A stretch of DNA of 38,695 nt. It comes from Acholeplasmataceae bacterium (GTDB lineage: Bacteria > Bacillota_I > Bacilli_A > ML615J-28 > CAG-313). A program made the translations under genes and the position numbers. The notes beneath the pieces were generated by a model. It had not been told where the DNA came from and made no database searches. It saw only the letters and a program-made list of their open reading frames with translations. Positions 9,380 through 17,691 of the stretch are shown piece after piece (positions within the stretch are counted from its first letter, which is position 1; each line of letters begins with the position of its first letter). The stretch spans positions 1 to 38,695 of the forward strand of contig DUPC01000022.1 in NCBI GenBank assembly GCA_012838545.1, read 5' to 3'.

Positions 9380-10430
9380 TTATACTTTACATATGGAAAT
9401 ATTTTCTTTCTTTAACATCCAAGCAAGGATGCCAAAGGTTCGAATGCTAGCAAAGGGTATGTCTAAAGCAAACATTATCGCTATCAACATTAAAGTTGGT
9501 TGATAGATATTAAGAAGATAAAGAATGAATAAACTGCCATAAAAAACCGTATTAATCACTACCTCAGATTGAAATAACATATATGATGTTTTTCCGATGC
9601 GAAAAAAGATGATCTCGATAACATTATTATAAGCGAAAAGAATATAGAAACCACTACTAACAACAGCATTTTTTTTAAACATCCAAGTTGTTATCAAGAA
9701 GCAATACAGCTTTTAAGAACGGTTTCCCTAACGGAATTGAGATAAACCAAAAGATTACAATAATTGTGATGATACCAAAATATCCCAAAGTTTTGTCCTT
9801 AATACAATCTTTGTTTTCGCCACAATCTCGTTTAACTAGTTCTCCCAATTGCAATACCGGAAGCAAAATCCATCCCCAAATGAAGGTATTGGCTGCCCAA
9901 AAAGCACCTTGTCCGCCAACAACATTTATCATTCTTAATACCATTAACATGAAAGCAACGTTTCTTACAAAGCTTTCTAGGCCGGAAATACCCCCTATCT
10001 TGGTTAAGTTTTAAATTCAAGCAAATGATAATTTTTCTTTAGAGAAAAAAAATATGTCTTCTTGTTTTAAAATCCCCAAAATAATAATTAATAATATTGC
10101 ATTTACAATAATATTAGCAACGGTGATACCATTGACACCAATATTAAACGATACACTTAAATTGGAACCCCAAAGACATCCAGTAGAATAGTCAAAATCA
10201 TTTGGGCAATAAATAAATAATACAAATATTTTTCCTTTTTGATTACAACAATTGTAACCAAAAAACTTAAACAAAGTATTGAAAATATTGGCTATCATTT
10301 CCAGACAAAAATAAGTTGCGGTTAATTGATTAAAGATGAATTTTGGGCCATTAACTGAATTAAGGGCTTATCAAAAATGATAATTAAAAGAACAAAGTTC
10401 CATATATACCACCAGTAAAAATTAAGCGGG
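9380..10430 (-). pseudogene. MATE-family efflux transporter, N-terminally deleted and multiply broken
   Basis: Splicing frames gives one recognisable MATE sequence: ATYFCLEMIANIFNTLFKF, GSNLSVSFNIGVNGI, GGISGLESFVRNVAFMLMVL, FWAANTFIWGWILLPVLQLG and PTLMLIAIMFALDI. Lesions are: a frameshift near 10305; a compensated frameshift pair near 10260 and 10165; two nonsense codons (TGA at 10017-10019, TAA at 10011-10013) where the frame otherwise continues from EKLSFA into LTKIGGISG; and a shift in an A-run near 9680. The family is about 450 residues long, and here the N-terminal part, including the first helices, is absent: the remnant is fused in frame to an unrelated 5' coding piece at about 10430. 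Intact MATE proteins export drugs or metabolites using Na+ or H+; this one cannot function. Confidence 0.85.
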
Positions 10431-10786
10431 TTCGATTCCCCTCTAAAAATTCTATTTACAAAAAGTGGGGATGAATTAGTAAAATAAATTTTGTAACCAA
10501 GATTGTCGAATTTTTGAATCAATTTAATTTTTGTTGTTTTTTGGCCATTTAAGTATATTTCCCAGTTATCAATATCAATGTTTATTGGGTTAATTGAAAC
10601 CTTGATGTTTTGGAGTTTAAACCTATATTGGGCTTTTGTTCCGTCACTCCTAAGAAAAATAACAAACCAATTTTTTTCAAAGTCGTTAAGATATAATACT
10701 TCTTTTGTAATATCCTCAAATTTTTCCGTTTTACTGTTTAATTTTAAAATTAACTGTTTATATTCGTTGATTCCCCTAATTTCCAT
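10322..10786 (-). CDS. Chimeric ORF: unknown N-terminal domain joined to a MATE fragment
   Basis: The ATG at 10786 has a good AAGGGTGAG site; an in-frame start at 10843 has none. Residues 1-120 (begins MEIRGINEYKQLILKL) are soluble, mixed alpha/beta and not recognised. They may be the N-terminal domain of a larger lost protein. From about residue 120 the sequence becomes FYWWYIWNFVLLIIIF and KPLIQLMAQNSSLIN, a membrane segment that continues by frameshift into the MATE remnant. The reading frame therefore looks like a deletion junction rather than a natural protein. It may be expressed, since it keeps a promoter and ribosome binding site, but the product is probably non-functional. Confidence 0.5.
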   Translation of the reverse strand: MEIRGINEYKQLILKLNSKTEKFEDITKEVLYLNDFEKNWFVIFLRSDGTKAQYRFKLQNIKVSINPINIDIDNWEIYLNGQKTTKIKLIQKFDNLGYKIYFTNSSPLFVNRIFRGESNPLNFYWWYIWNFVLLIIIFDKPLIQLMAQNSSLIN

Positions 10787-10856
10787 TTTTCTCACCCTTT
10801 CCATAGCCTTGAAGTAACTAAAATTATCCCAAAAACACCACAAAACTTTTTTCTTT

Positions 10857-10884
10857 ATTATACCATTAAGGTGATTTTTTCCAA
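10857..10884 (-). promoter_or_regulatory. Promoter for the chimeric ORF
   Basis: TTGGAA (10879-10884), a 16-base spacer and a perfect TATAAT (10857-10862) on the minus strand, 71 bases before the ATG at 10786. Confidence 0.55.
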
Positions 10885-10910
10885 AATAAATGCTATAAAA
10901 TGACTAATCT

Positions 10911-10936
10911 AAAAAAAATTGCAGTTACCTGCAATT
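10911..10936 (-). terminator. Terminator overlapping the APH-family stop codon
   Basis: A perfect 8-bp stem AATTGCAG/CTGCAATT with a 4-base loop GTAA is followed by eight T on the minus strand. The TAA stop of the upstream gene lies at the loop, so the terminator is built into the end of the coding region. Confidence 0.85.
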
Positions 10937-11929
10937 CCTAAAAAACTTTTCCAAATCTAAGTCAATAAACGGAATATTATTAATGATTCTGTCACGATAC
11001 CTATTGATAAAAACTTGGGCAAACCTGTTTTCTTCAACATTCAAAGTCCGATGAATTACAATATAAAGGATTATTTCTCTGAGTTTTAGAAAAAGGGGTA
11101 TTGTTAAATAATCCTTTTTTGGTAAATAGTTTTCTTCGAGGTACCCTTCCATGAAATGAGTCATTAAGCGATTTGCATAATCGTGTTGCTCTTCTTCTTT
11201 TGCCATGAAGATTAGATAATATAATGCTATCGCAATATCGCTCGCAAAATAGTGATAAGCGCAATCGTCAAAATCAAAAACGGTTAGTTGATCATCTTTA
11301 ACAAAGAAATTTCCAAAATGTACATCGGTATGAATCAGGCCATAGTTATCTTTGTTTGTTTCGATTGCTTTGATTGATGCAACCACTTCATCTAATCGCT
11401 TAAGAATGTTTGCATCTTCTTTTGGTAAATATTTATGAGCATTTGTGATAATTAAATCCTTATCCCAAGTGAAACGTTTTTTTATGCCTTTTGATTCCTT
11501 GTATTCTTTGGTTATGCGATGAAACATACCAATGGTTTTTCCATAGTTGTAATAGAGCTTATCGGTTGCGTTTTGCCTAGAAGGCGCTTCGCCTTCTGCT
11601 TTTGTAAAAGCACATACAATAAAATTAGAACCATCATGACAATCGATTTGTTCAACTAACTGCTTGTTGATTGTATATATCGGCATTGATACATTGGCTC
11701 CGTTTTTGGCTAGGTAATATAAAAAATCCATTTCTGATTTTACTTCGTCAATTGTGCGGTGCGAACTGTGCGATATTCTTACGATATATGACTTTTCTCC
11801 TTTGGCAAAACCATATATGTAGTTTTCAAAACCACCGACTGGTTTTAGGTTTTCCTTTGATAAACCATAAAAGTTGGCAGTTTTATCCAGTATTTCTTCG
11901 GTAAATAATTCTTTTACAAACTTTTCCAT
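10925..11929 (-). CDS. Aminoglycoside phosphotransferase/homoserine-kinase-like (APH fold) protein
   Basis: A protein-kinase-like small-molecule kinase of 334 residues. The catalytic loop is HTDVHFGNFF at about residues 199-208 (Asp as base, Asn for metal). The metal-binding acidic motif VFDFDD is at about 215-220. A small N-terminal lobe carries YIVRISHSS with the nucleotide-contacting region. Family members phosphorylate aminoglycosides, choline, homoserine or sugars with ATP; the substrate cannot be told here, and drug resistance should not be assumed. The start has an AGGAG site nine bases upstream. It appears monocistronic, ended by the terminator that overlaps its stop. Confidence 0.85.
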   Translation of the reverse strand: MEKFVKELFTEEILDKTANFYGLSKENLKPVGGFENYIYGFAKGEKSYIVRISHSSHRTIDEVKSEMDFLYYLAKNGANVSMPIYTINKQLVEQIDCHDGSNFIVCAFTKAEGEAPSRQNATDKLYYNYGKTIGMFHRITKEYKESKGIKKRFTWDKDLIITNAHKYLPKEDANILKRLDEVVASIKAIETNKDNYGLIHTDVHFGNFFVKDDQLTVFDFDDCAYHYFASDIAIALYYLIFMAKEEEQHDYANRLMTHFMEGYLEENYLPKKDYLTIPLFLKLREIILYIVIHRTLNVEENRFAQVFINRYRDRIINNIPFIDLDLEKFFRNCR

Positions 11930-11969
11930 TTTGAACTCCTATTATTATTTATATTGTTATTTTAAATGA

Positions 11970-12728
11970 TCAAACTTTGCCACCACTGCAAATACCCACA
12001 ATTAGTTCCGATTTTGTGTTTTTATCAAATAAAAAGTCAATCAACATCTTGTTATGGTCATTGCAACATTGGCACCAGGTCGGTGAAATTGGTTCGTAGT
12101 CCTTAAATTTTCTAAACATCCTGTAAACACATGATGTCAATCTCCAGGTAAAGATATATTCGTTTTCAGATGTTTTTTGGCAACTTCATCCTAGGTGTTT
12201 TGAAAATTCTATTATCCTACTTTCAATATCGCTATACTTTTCTTTGATTTTCAACATTGCTATTTTGTTTTCCTTAGGGATACCACAAGGATGATTCATT
12301 CTGATTTCGATAACAGTATCTCTATCTAGTTTCTTTTCCCAACGTTCCATTAAAACCTTGGCAAATCTCGCTTGCTCTTGTGCGCTCCTTTTAAATGTAC
12401 TCAATTTACCGTTTGACTCATCTACGCAAGAATCACAATAGCGCCTTATTTTGACTTTGTATCCAAGGTCTGCAAACTCAGCTGCAATCTTTCGGTATTT
12501 GGAAATAATTTTTTTCTTTGGAATAAGTATGATATGTTAATGTATCAATCTCTTTGCATTTGGAACACCTAAAGGTCAGTGTTTTGGGAATAAAATTAAA
12601 AGAAATTAAATAACAAGTAATAGATATATCCTCTTTAGGATAAGTTGGTTGGGAACTTCGCAATTTCTTCAAAGCTTCTTCAAGCTCGCTTTTTGCTCAT
12701 TGCCCGCATGGTAATAAAAATCTTTCAT
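11970..12728 (-). pseudogene. Cys-rich (zinc-binding-like) hypothetical protein, broken by two frameshifts and a TGA
   Basis: The original start is at 12728 (AGGAGGGG site, MKDFYYHAGNEQ). The frame shifts near 12690 into a stretch with ISITCYLISFNFIP and FRCSKCKEID. It shifts again near 12505 into IAAEFADLGYKVKIRRYCDS, and meets an in-frame TGA at 12186-12188. The same frame then continues with FTWRLTSCVYRMF and TWCQCCNDHNKMLIDFLF to a TGA at 11970. Paired cysteines (CSKC, CDSC, CQCC) suggest metal binding. I do not recognise the family. It starts 18 bases after the P-loop kinase gene and was probably its operon partner. Confidence 0.75.
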
Positions 12729-12746
12729 AACCCCTCCTATATTTTT

Positions 12747-13238
12747 TTATTGCTTTTTTAAAAACTCTTCTGCATCCCTTCGGTTTTGGAAAATATATAT
12801 CTTTTTATCGAAATACTTTTCCAGCAAATCTAATACCTTGGGTCTGCTAATCGTATTGTAATTTCTTACAAAATCAAGAAAATCAAGATCTACTTCATCG
12901 GTCTTTTCAACCCAAGGAATATCCTGTCTGATTTTCCCTTTTCTTCCTTCAAGACCAGCTAAACACACTTCTAATGGAAAATCCAAGAAAAAGACCGTAT
13001 CACATTTTTTTAAACGTGTTTCCATCGTCGAACCGTAATTGCCGTCGATAATCCATTCTTCTTTTTGAATTATTGATGATAACCTTTCAATAAATTCTTC
13101 TTTTTGCACAGTAGTTCTATCAGGATGCCAATTTATCATATCAAGATGATACAGAGGAAGTCCTGTTCTCTTTTGGAGTTCAATGGAAAAGGTGCTTTTT
13201 CCGCTTCCTGGACAACCTATAACTATTACTTTTTTCAT
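12747..13238 (-). CDS. P-loop kinase of the FlaR/adenylate-kinase-like type
   Basis: A 163-residue P-loop NTPase with Walker A GCPGSGKST at residues 8-16, followed by LPLYHLDMINWHPDR and WIIDGNYGSTMETRL. That layout is typical of the small 'DNA topology modulation protein FlaR'-like family, which resembles adenylate and shikimate kinases. The acceptor substrate of these proteins is not established; a small-molecule phosphotransfer is the likely chemistry. Length and both ends look complete. An AGGTGAT site precedes the ATG. The decayed Cys-rich gene follows after 18 bases. Confidence 0.8.
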   Translation of the reverse strand: MKKVIVIGCPGSGKSTFSIELQKRTGLPLYHLDMINWHPDRTTVQKEEFIERLSSIIQKEEWIIDGNYGSTMETRLKKCDTVFFLDFPLEVCLAGLEGRKGKIRQDIPWVEKTDEVDLDFLDFVRNYNTISRPKVLDLLEKYFDKKIYIFQNRRDAEEFLKKQ

Positions 13239-13267
13239 TTAAATCACCTAGGTAAAATTCTTAAATA

Positions 13268-13276
13268 ATTATAACA
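13268..13276 (-). promoter_or_regulatory. Extended -10 promoter of the P-loop kinase gene
   Basis: Minus-strand TGTTATAAT, 29 bases upstream of the start codon. The -35 element is weak. Confidence 0.5.
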
Positions 13277-13326
13277 TCTTTAAATTAATAAATCTACTCA
13301 TTATGAAAACTTACTAATTGCCAAAT

Positions 13327-13350
13327 AAAAAAGGACCCTTTCGAGTCCTT
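13327..13350 (-). terminator. Terminator of the MFS transporter gene
   Basis: Minus-strand stem AAGGACTC with a GAAA tetraloop and GGGTCCTT (one T-G wobble), followed by a run of T, 12 bases after the stop. Confidence 0.9.
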
Positions 13351-13361
13351 GCAAAAAAACA

Positions 13362-14564
13362 TTAAAATCCCTCTTTCAACAACCTCTTGTTGATAAGCGG
13401 TATTATTGCTAGTATTGCCATTCCAACACCGCTTAACAGAATCATTAAAGATATATCTACGATATCCGATAATGGTCCAAATACCAACATTCCCAGCGGA
13501 AGACTTATGGTGTTCATTAACCCAAATACAGAGAATACTCTTCCTATGAATTCTGGTTCAACTTTGGCTTGAATGAGTCCAACTAATATTGGATTGCTTA
13601 TCGAAATGAATAAACCGACAACTAACCAAACTCCTATATAAAAATAAAAATTAAAAGGTATTCCAAGTCCCATTGTTCCTATTCCGATGGCTATATATGC
13701 TAAGAAAAATGTTATCAATTTATTCTTAAAACCGCCCCAAGTGGTGATTATGATTGAACCAATAAACATACCTGTTCCAAAGAAGGCTTCAAGCAAAGAT
13801 AGGCGCCATGTTTCAGGTCCGAATACTCTTGCAACTTGCAAGTAGGTTAAAAAAGATGGAGCCGCAACCAAAACCATAAACAAGAAACCAAACAAGATGA
13901 TTCTAAAAACCAAATAATGAGAAAAGACATACTTTAACCCTTTCTTGATATCATCCAAATATTTAATTTCTTCTTTGTTTTCTTCCGCTTTGTGTTTTGG
14001 CAGCTTAACAAATTTAAGTAATACAGAGACTGCGATAACCGCGGTAACGACGTCTATCATGAAGACATATTCTATCGGGATAATTGAGAACAACAATCCT
14101 GCAAGCAGCGGTAAAAGGACCATTGACGCAGAACTGATTCCTTGGGATATTCCTTGCACTTTTACTAGAGATTCTTTGGGAACGATTTGAGGATACACGG
14201 CAGATACCGCAGGGTGATGAATGGTTTGACCGATTGATCTGATTACCGTAATTATAAAGATAATCCATATATCTTTGATATCGAAGAAAAACAATACCGC
14301 AATAATCAAAGTCACGAAGGCAATTAATAAGTCAGCAGTAATCATGAGCATCTTCCGGTTTAACCGATCAGCCCACACCCCTGCAAACGGCGACATTATT
14401 AAAGAAGGTATGAAGGTACATAGCACATATATGGTCATCATAAGTGCCGATTGAGTTCCTAAAGTGATATACCACATGATGGTGTACATTACAAGCGTTG
14501 AACCAAGCAGTGATACGGTTTGACTGATTAAAAAAGTAGCTATTTTTTTCTTCCAATTTTCCAT
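13362..14564 (-). CDS. MFS exporter of the macrolide-efflux-like (DHA3) group
   Basis: A complete 400-residue Major Facilitator protein with about 12 membrane segments. The N-terminal layout, a short charged start, SQTVSLLGSTLVMYTIMWY, then FAGVWADRLNRKMLMITADL, matches the DHA3/Mef-type drug:H+ antiporter pattern, with GVWADRLNRK as the loop 2-3 signature. The long middle loop (KLPKHKAEENKEEIKYLDD) separates the two six-helix halves. Substrate is unknown; macrolide export is only a family suggestion. The start has an AGGAG site eight bases upstream. The gene is monocistronic, with its own terminator. Confidence 0.85.
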   Translation of the reverse strand: MENWKKKIATFLISQTVSLLGSTLVMYTIMWYITLGTQSALMMTIYVLCTFIPSLIMSPFAGVWADRLNRKMLMITADLLIAFVTLIIAVLFFFDIKDIWIIFIITVIRSIGQTIHHPAVSAVYPQIVPKESLVKVQGISQGISSASMVLLPLLAGLLFSIIPIEYVFMIDVVTAVIAVSVLLKFVKLPKHKAEENKEEIKYLDDIKKGLKYVFSHYLVFRIILFGFLFMVLVAAPSFLTYLQVARVFGPETWRLSLLEAFFGTGMFIGSIIITTWGGFKNKLITFFLAYIAIGIGTMGLGIPFNFYFYIGVWLVVGLFISISNPILVGLIQAKVEPEFIGRVFSVFGLMNTISLPLGMLVFGPLSDIVDISLMILLSGVGMAILAIIPLINKRLLKEGF

Positions 14565-14652
14565 GTAAATTACTCCTACAGTTTTTTACGTTTAATATTA
14601 TCAATTTTTGAAATATTACGCAAATAATTTGAACAGTTTTTTGTGATTTTGT

Positions 14653-14692
14653 TAAAAAAATAACCAGTTGAGGGTTGTTCAACTGATTATTT
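14653..14692 (-). terminator. Terminator of the DUF4256 gene
   Basis: A 13-bp stem (AATAATCAGTTGA with 14659-14671, one G-T wobble) and an 8-base loop, followed on the minus strand by seven T. Confidence 0.9.
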
Positions 14693-14708
14693 TGCTTATC
14701 CTAATTTG

Positions 14709-15257
14709 TTAAACCAACAATTTTCCCCTGAAACCTCTTACCGAATAGTAGGATTCGGCACCGTTGTGATAAATAAAGACTCTGCCAAACCTACGGTCAC
14801 CAAACAAAGCGCCACCTAGTTTTCTTACCTCCTCGGGAGTATAAATCCAACTGGAAGTTTTGTTATCGAATTCACCGAAAGTTTGTAGATGGTGGTATTC
14901 TACTTCAGTTAGAATTTCAATTCCCATTTCTTTTGCAAGTCCCAAAGCACTTTTCTCGGGTTTGAATTTCTTTCTTGATTCAAGCGCTTCATCGTCATAA
15001 CAAGTGTTCATCCTTCCCTTTGGTGTTTCTTTGGAACAGTCAACAAAAATGATTTGATTTGTCTTTTCATCGAACCCGATGCAATCCGGTTCTCCGCCGG
15101 TTTGTTCCATTTTAAATAGGGAAAATAGTTTTTCGGTTTGGATTAATAGTTTATTTTCAATTTTTTCCCAGGATAAGTTTTTATGCCGTTGCATGTTGGT
15201 TTCAAAGCGATGTTTTAAAGTTATAAGCAAATCTTGAATTTGGTTCTTATTTAACAT
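14709..15257 (-). CDS. DUF4256-family protein
   Basis: A complete 182-residue soluble protein. The stretches GGEPDCIGFD, ESRKKFKPEKSALGLAKEMG and GGALFGDRRFGRVFIYHNGA are characteristic of the DUF4256 family found across Firmicutes and Bacteroidetes. No function has been established for it. The YHNGAESYYSVRGFRG C terminus is the best-conserved part. There are no membrane segments or signal peptide, so it is cytoplasmic. An AGGAGAG site lies upstream of the ATG with a rather long spacing of about 12 bases. A clean terminator follows, so it is transcribed alone. Confidence 0.85.
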   Translation of the reverse strand: MLNKNQIQDLLITLKHRFETNMQRHKNLSWEKIENKLLIQTEKLFSLFKMEQTGGEPDCIGFDEKTNQIIFVDCSKETPKGRMNTCYDDEALESRKKFKPEKSALGLAKEMGIEILTEVEYHHLQTFGEFDNKTSSWIYTPEEVRKLGGALFGDRRFGRVFIYHNGAESYYSVRGFRGKLLV

Positions 15258-15318
15258 TTCGATAGTAATCTCTCCTTTTTATTTTGTTGATTTTAAAATT
15301 TGTTTTATTTATTCGTGA

Positions 15319-16840
15319 TTAATTTAGTCCATTCCTCTCCCAATCAGCCAACTCAATCCGGTTCCTTCCGTTTGCTTTGGCTTTATACAATAATTAATCC
15401 GCTAGATCAATCACTTCTTTCAGTGAATGATTATGCGAGTATTTGACAGTAATGACGCCAAAGGTTGCTATTAGGTATTGGTGCATGTTTGATTTTAAGT
15501 GTTCGATTTTTAAATCTATAATTTTTTGTTAAATGTTTCTGGCAACTTTTAAAGCATATTCCGATTCGGTGCCAGGAAGAATAATCGCAAATTCTCATCC
15601 CCCATAGCGGGCAGCCAAATCGCCAAAACAGCTGATGCAATCATTTAAAACTAGACCGAACTCTCTTAATTCCTCATCCCCTTTGACATGGTCGTAGTGG
15701 TCATTATATTCTTTGAAGAAATCGATATCAAAAAGAATTACCGATAATTTAAGTTTTAATCTATTTAAACGGTTGTATTCTTTTTTGTGGATTTCATCGA
15801 ATTTCCTGCGATTGGCAATACCGGTTAAACTGTCTTTATGGCTTAACTCTTCCAACAAAATTTCCATTTCTTTTCGGTCATGATATCGGTCAACATGGCA
15901 AAGGAACCTGCAAATTTTCCTTCTTCGTTTAGGAGGGGTTTTGCGGGAATAAGGAACCAATGGCGTTGGCCGTCCTTTCTTAATAAAGAGCATTCATAAA
16001 CGGAGTCTTCCCCTTTCTTTCTCAATGTTTTATGTTGCTAATAAACATCTAAGTTTTCTTTTGGAAAGAAAGATATATATGATTTTCCTAACTTTTCTTC
16101 AACGCTTAACCCAAGCATTGAAGAAATGTTGTCATTGCAAAAAGTAATTCCTTCGATTGAGGTTTCAACAATGCGCTAAAATTTGATTTCCTTTTCTTAA
16201 GGATTTGTTGCATTTCCTGTACAAGCATATCGCTTCTTTCCTTGACAAGCATTAAAAGCATAAAGCCGCTAATTAAAAAAATGCAAAAGCTGACTGTGGG
16301 AATTACCCAAAACAAAGCTCTGCTTGCTTCGCTTTCAATATTTCGGAAAGGCAAAACAAACAAATGAGGTTATGAAAAACACTATTCCGGTGACCAAATA
16401 ACAAATACTTAGAAAATTGCTTAAATATGATTTATGGTTTGAATTTATCAATAAAAAAAGATGGTACCATTTCTTGGTGTGCTTTCCAAGAAAAGCGTAA
16501 ACACAACAAAATAATTCTTGAAGAAACAGTTAAATGAAGCCATTTTTTTACCGTGCGTCCGGATAGATTTCTAATAATCCAAGTTTTATAAGCACAACCA
16601 AGCAAAAGAGCGGTATTGGCTAATGACGTAAAAAATCATAGGTGTTTGTTTTGAAAAACAGGATTAAGGAGCTTATGCTTTAAGAGATTTTGCCACAATC
16701 CAATAAGGGATTTCTTGAGCATCGTTGCGTTTAATTTTAAATAGAACCAACAAAAAATCAAGCAAAAAGCGATTCACATCCAAGCATAAGCATCACCGTT
16801 CTTAGATCCTAAAAACCTTAACTTCTTTCTTTTTCTCTTT
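15319..16840 (-). pseudogene. Membrane PAS-GGDEF diguanylate cyclase, extensively decayed
   Basis: Read across frames, the region encodes an N-terminal multi-helix membrane sensor (pieces from about 16840 to 16230), a PAS domain (GITFCNDNISSMLGLSVEEK, then SVYECSLLRKDGQRHWFLIP) and a GGDEF domain (HKDSLTGIANRRKFDEI, LKLSVILFDIDFFKEYND, RYGG*EFAIILPGTESEYAL, LLYKAKANGRNRIEL). In the GGDEF part one frame runs to the end but contains three nonsense codons: TGA inside the GG-x-EF active-site loop near 15596, TAA near 15534 and TAA near 15393. There are more frameshifts upstream. An intact version would make cyclic di-GMP from two GTP at the membrane. The product is certainly inactive, because both the active site and the sensor are destroyed. 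Confidence 0.85.
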
Positions 16841-17016
16841 CACTGCAAGTTTATTTTACTATAAATTTTCCCTATAACCTTTTAAAAAGCAATATTTATA
16901 TGATTTTAATTAAAAAGGGAGGCCAATAATTGAAAATTTCAACCGTCCTTTTTAAAGGTTAATTTTTACGCATTTGGTGCAAAATAGCCGTTTCGGAGGG
17001 TGTAGTTGCCAATTGC

Positions 17017-17550
17017 TTAATTACGCGTTTGCTTTACTTTTAAAATTTTTTCAAACATGGTTTCGAATTTAAAAAACCTATCCCTGATGGTATTGACGAA
17101 ATCATCGGTTTTGATAAACCATTTAAAATTTTCATAGGAAAGAAAACGGAAATCAATGGTTTCTCCATCCTGCAAAATAATCTTTGTTTTGGCTTTATCG
17201 ATAATTGTCGCAAAACTATAATAGATACTGCGAAAATCTTTATTGGGAACAGTGTATATGGGAATTAAATCATCTTCATTAACAACTATACCAGTTTCTT
17301 CTTGTAGTTCTCTTACAGCCCCAAGTTTTGGGGTTTCTCCTTTTAATATAGAACCACCGGTAATTTCCCATTTTAAACCCCAAGGTTTGTTTGGATGCCT
17401 TTGGGTTATCAAAACCTCTTTTTCATTCGTAAAGACATATACCTCAACAATAATATGATAAGTGTCTTCAGGAATTTTTTCGCCACGATAGAGATCAAAC
17501 CCTAGTTTGTTTCCCCTCTTGTTATATGCATCCCACACTTCTTTTGACAT
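17017..17550 (-). CDS. Nudix hydrolase
   Basis: 177 residues. The Nudix box spans residues 66-88 and fits G-x5-E-x7-REL-x-EE-x-G-I exactly (G66, E72, R80, E81, E84, E85, G87), so the Mg2+-binding catalytic glutamates are present. The N-terminal stretch WDAYNKRGNKLGFDLYRGE resembles IPP-isomerase/YfcD-like Nudix proteins (dNTP, NDP-sugar or isoprenoid diphosphate substrates); the actual substrate is undetermined. The start at 17550 has an AAAGGAT site. An inverted repeat, GTGATAA and TTATCAT separated by about 6 bases, lies just upstream (17570-17600) and could be an operator. Isolated gene between two decayed regions. Confidence 0.85.
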   Translation of the reverse strand: MSKEVWDAYNKRGNKLGFDLYRGEKIPEDTYHIIVEVYVFTNEKEVLITQRHPNKPWGLKWEITGGSILKGETPKLGAVRELQEETGIVVNEDDLIPIYTVPNKDFRSIYYSFATIIDKAKTKIILQDGETIDFRFLSYENFKWFIKTDDFVNTIRDRFFKFETMFEKILKVKQTRN

Positions 17551-17642
17551 ATTATTAATCCTTTCATATTTTGTTATGATAATTCATTTTATCACAACTA
17601 ATTGTTTTTCGCTTTTTTTAAACAAACTGGTCAAAAAGAAAA

Positions 17643-17662
17643 AGGGGTGTTTTTGCAACCCT
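17643..17662 (-). terminator. Terminator after the decayed unknown gene
   Basis: Minus-strand AGGGTTG, 6-base loop, CACCCCT with one mismatch, followed by TTTTTCTTTTT. Confidence 0.65.
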
Positions 17663-17691
17663 AAAAAAAGAATTCCGTTTACCAATGTTTT

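Noticed and set aside
11671-11904. Open frames opposite the APH-fold gene.
   Set aside because: Shadow frames of a gene with clear catalytic motifs.
10925-11929. Calling the APH-fold gene an aminoglycoside resistance determinant.
   Set aside because: The fold is shared by many metabolic kinases and nothing in the neighbourhood indicates resistance.
12180-12190. Possible reading of TGA as tryptophan, suggested by in-frame TGA in the Cys-rich gene, the MATE remnant and the GGDEF gene.
   Set aside because: Intact genes end in TGA within ATGA overlaps (21019, 30782), TGG is used for Trp throughout, and the same broken genes also contain TAA and TAG.
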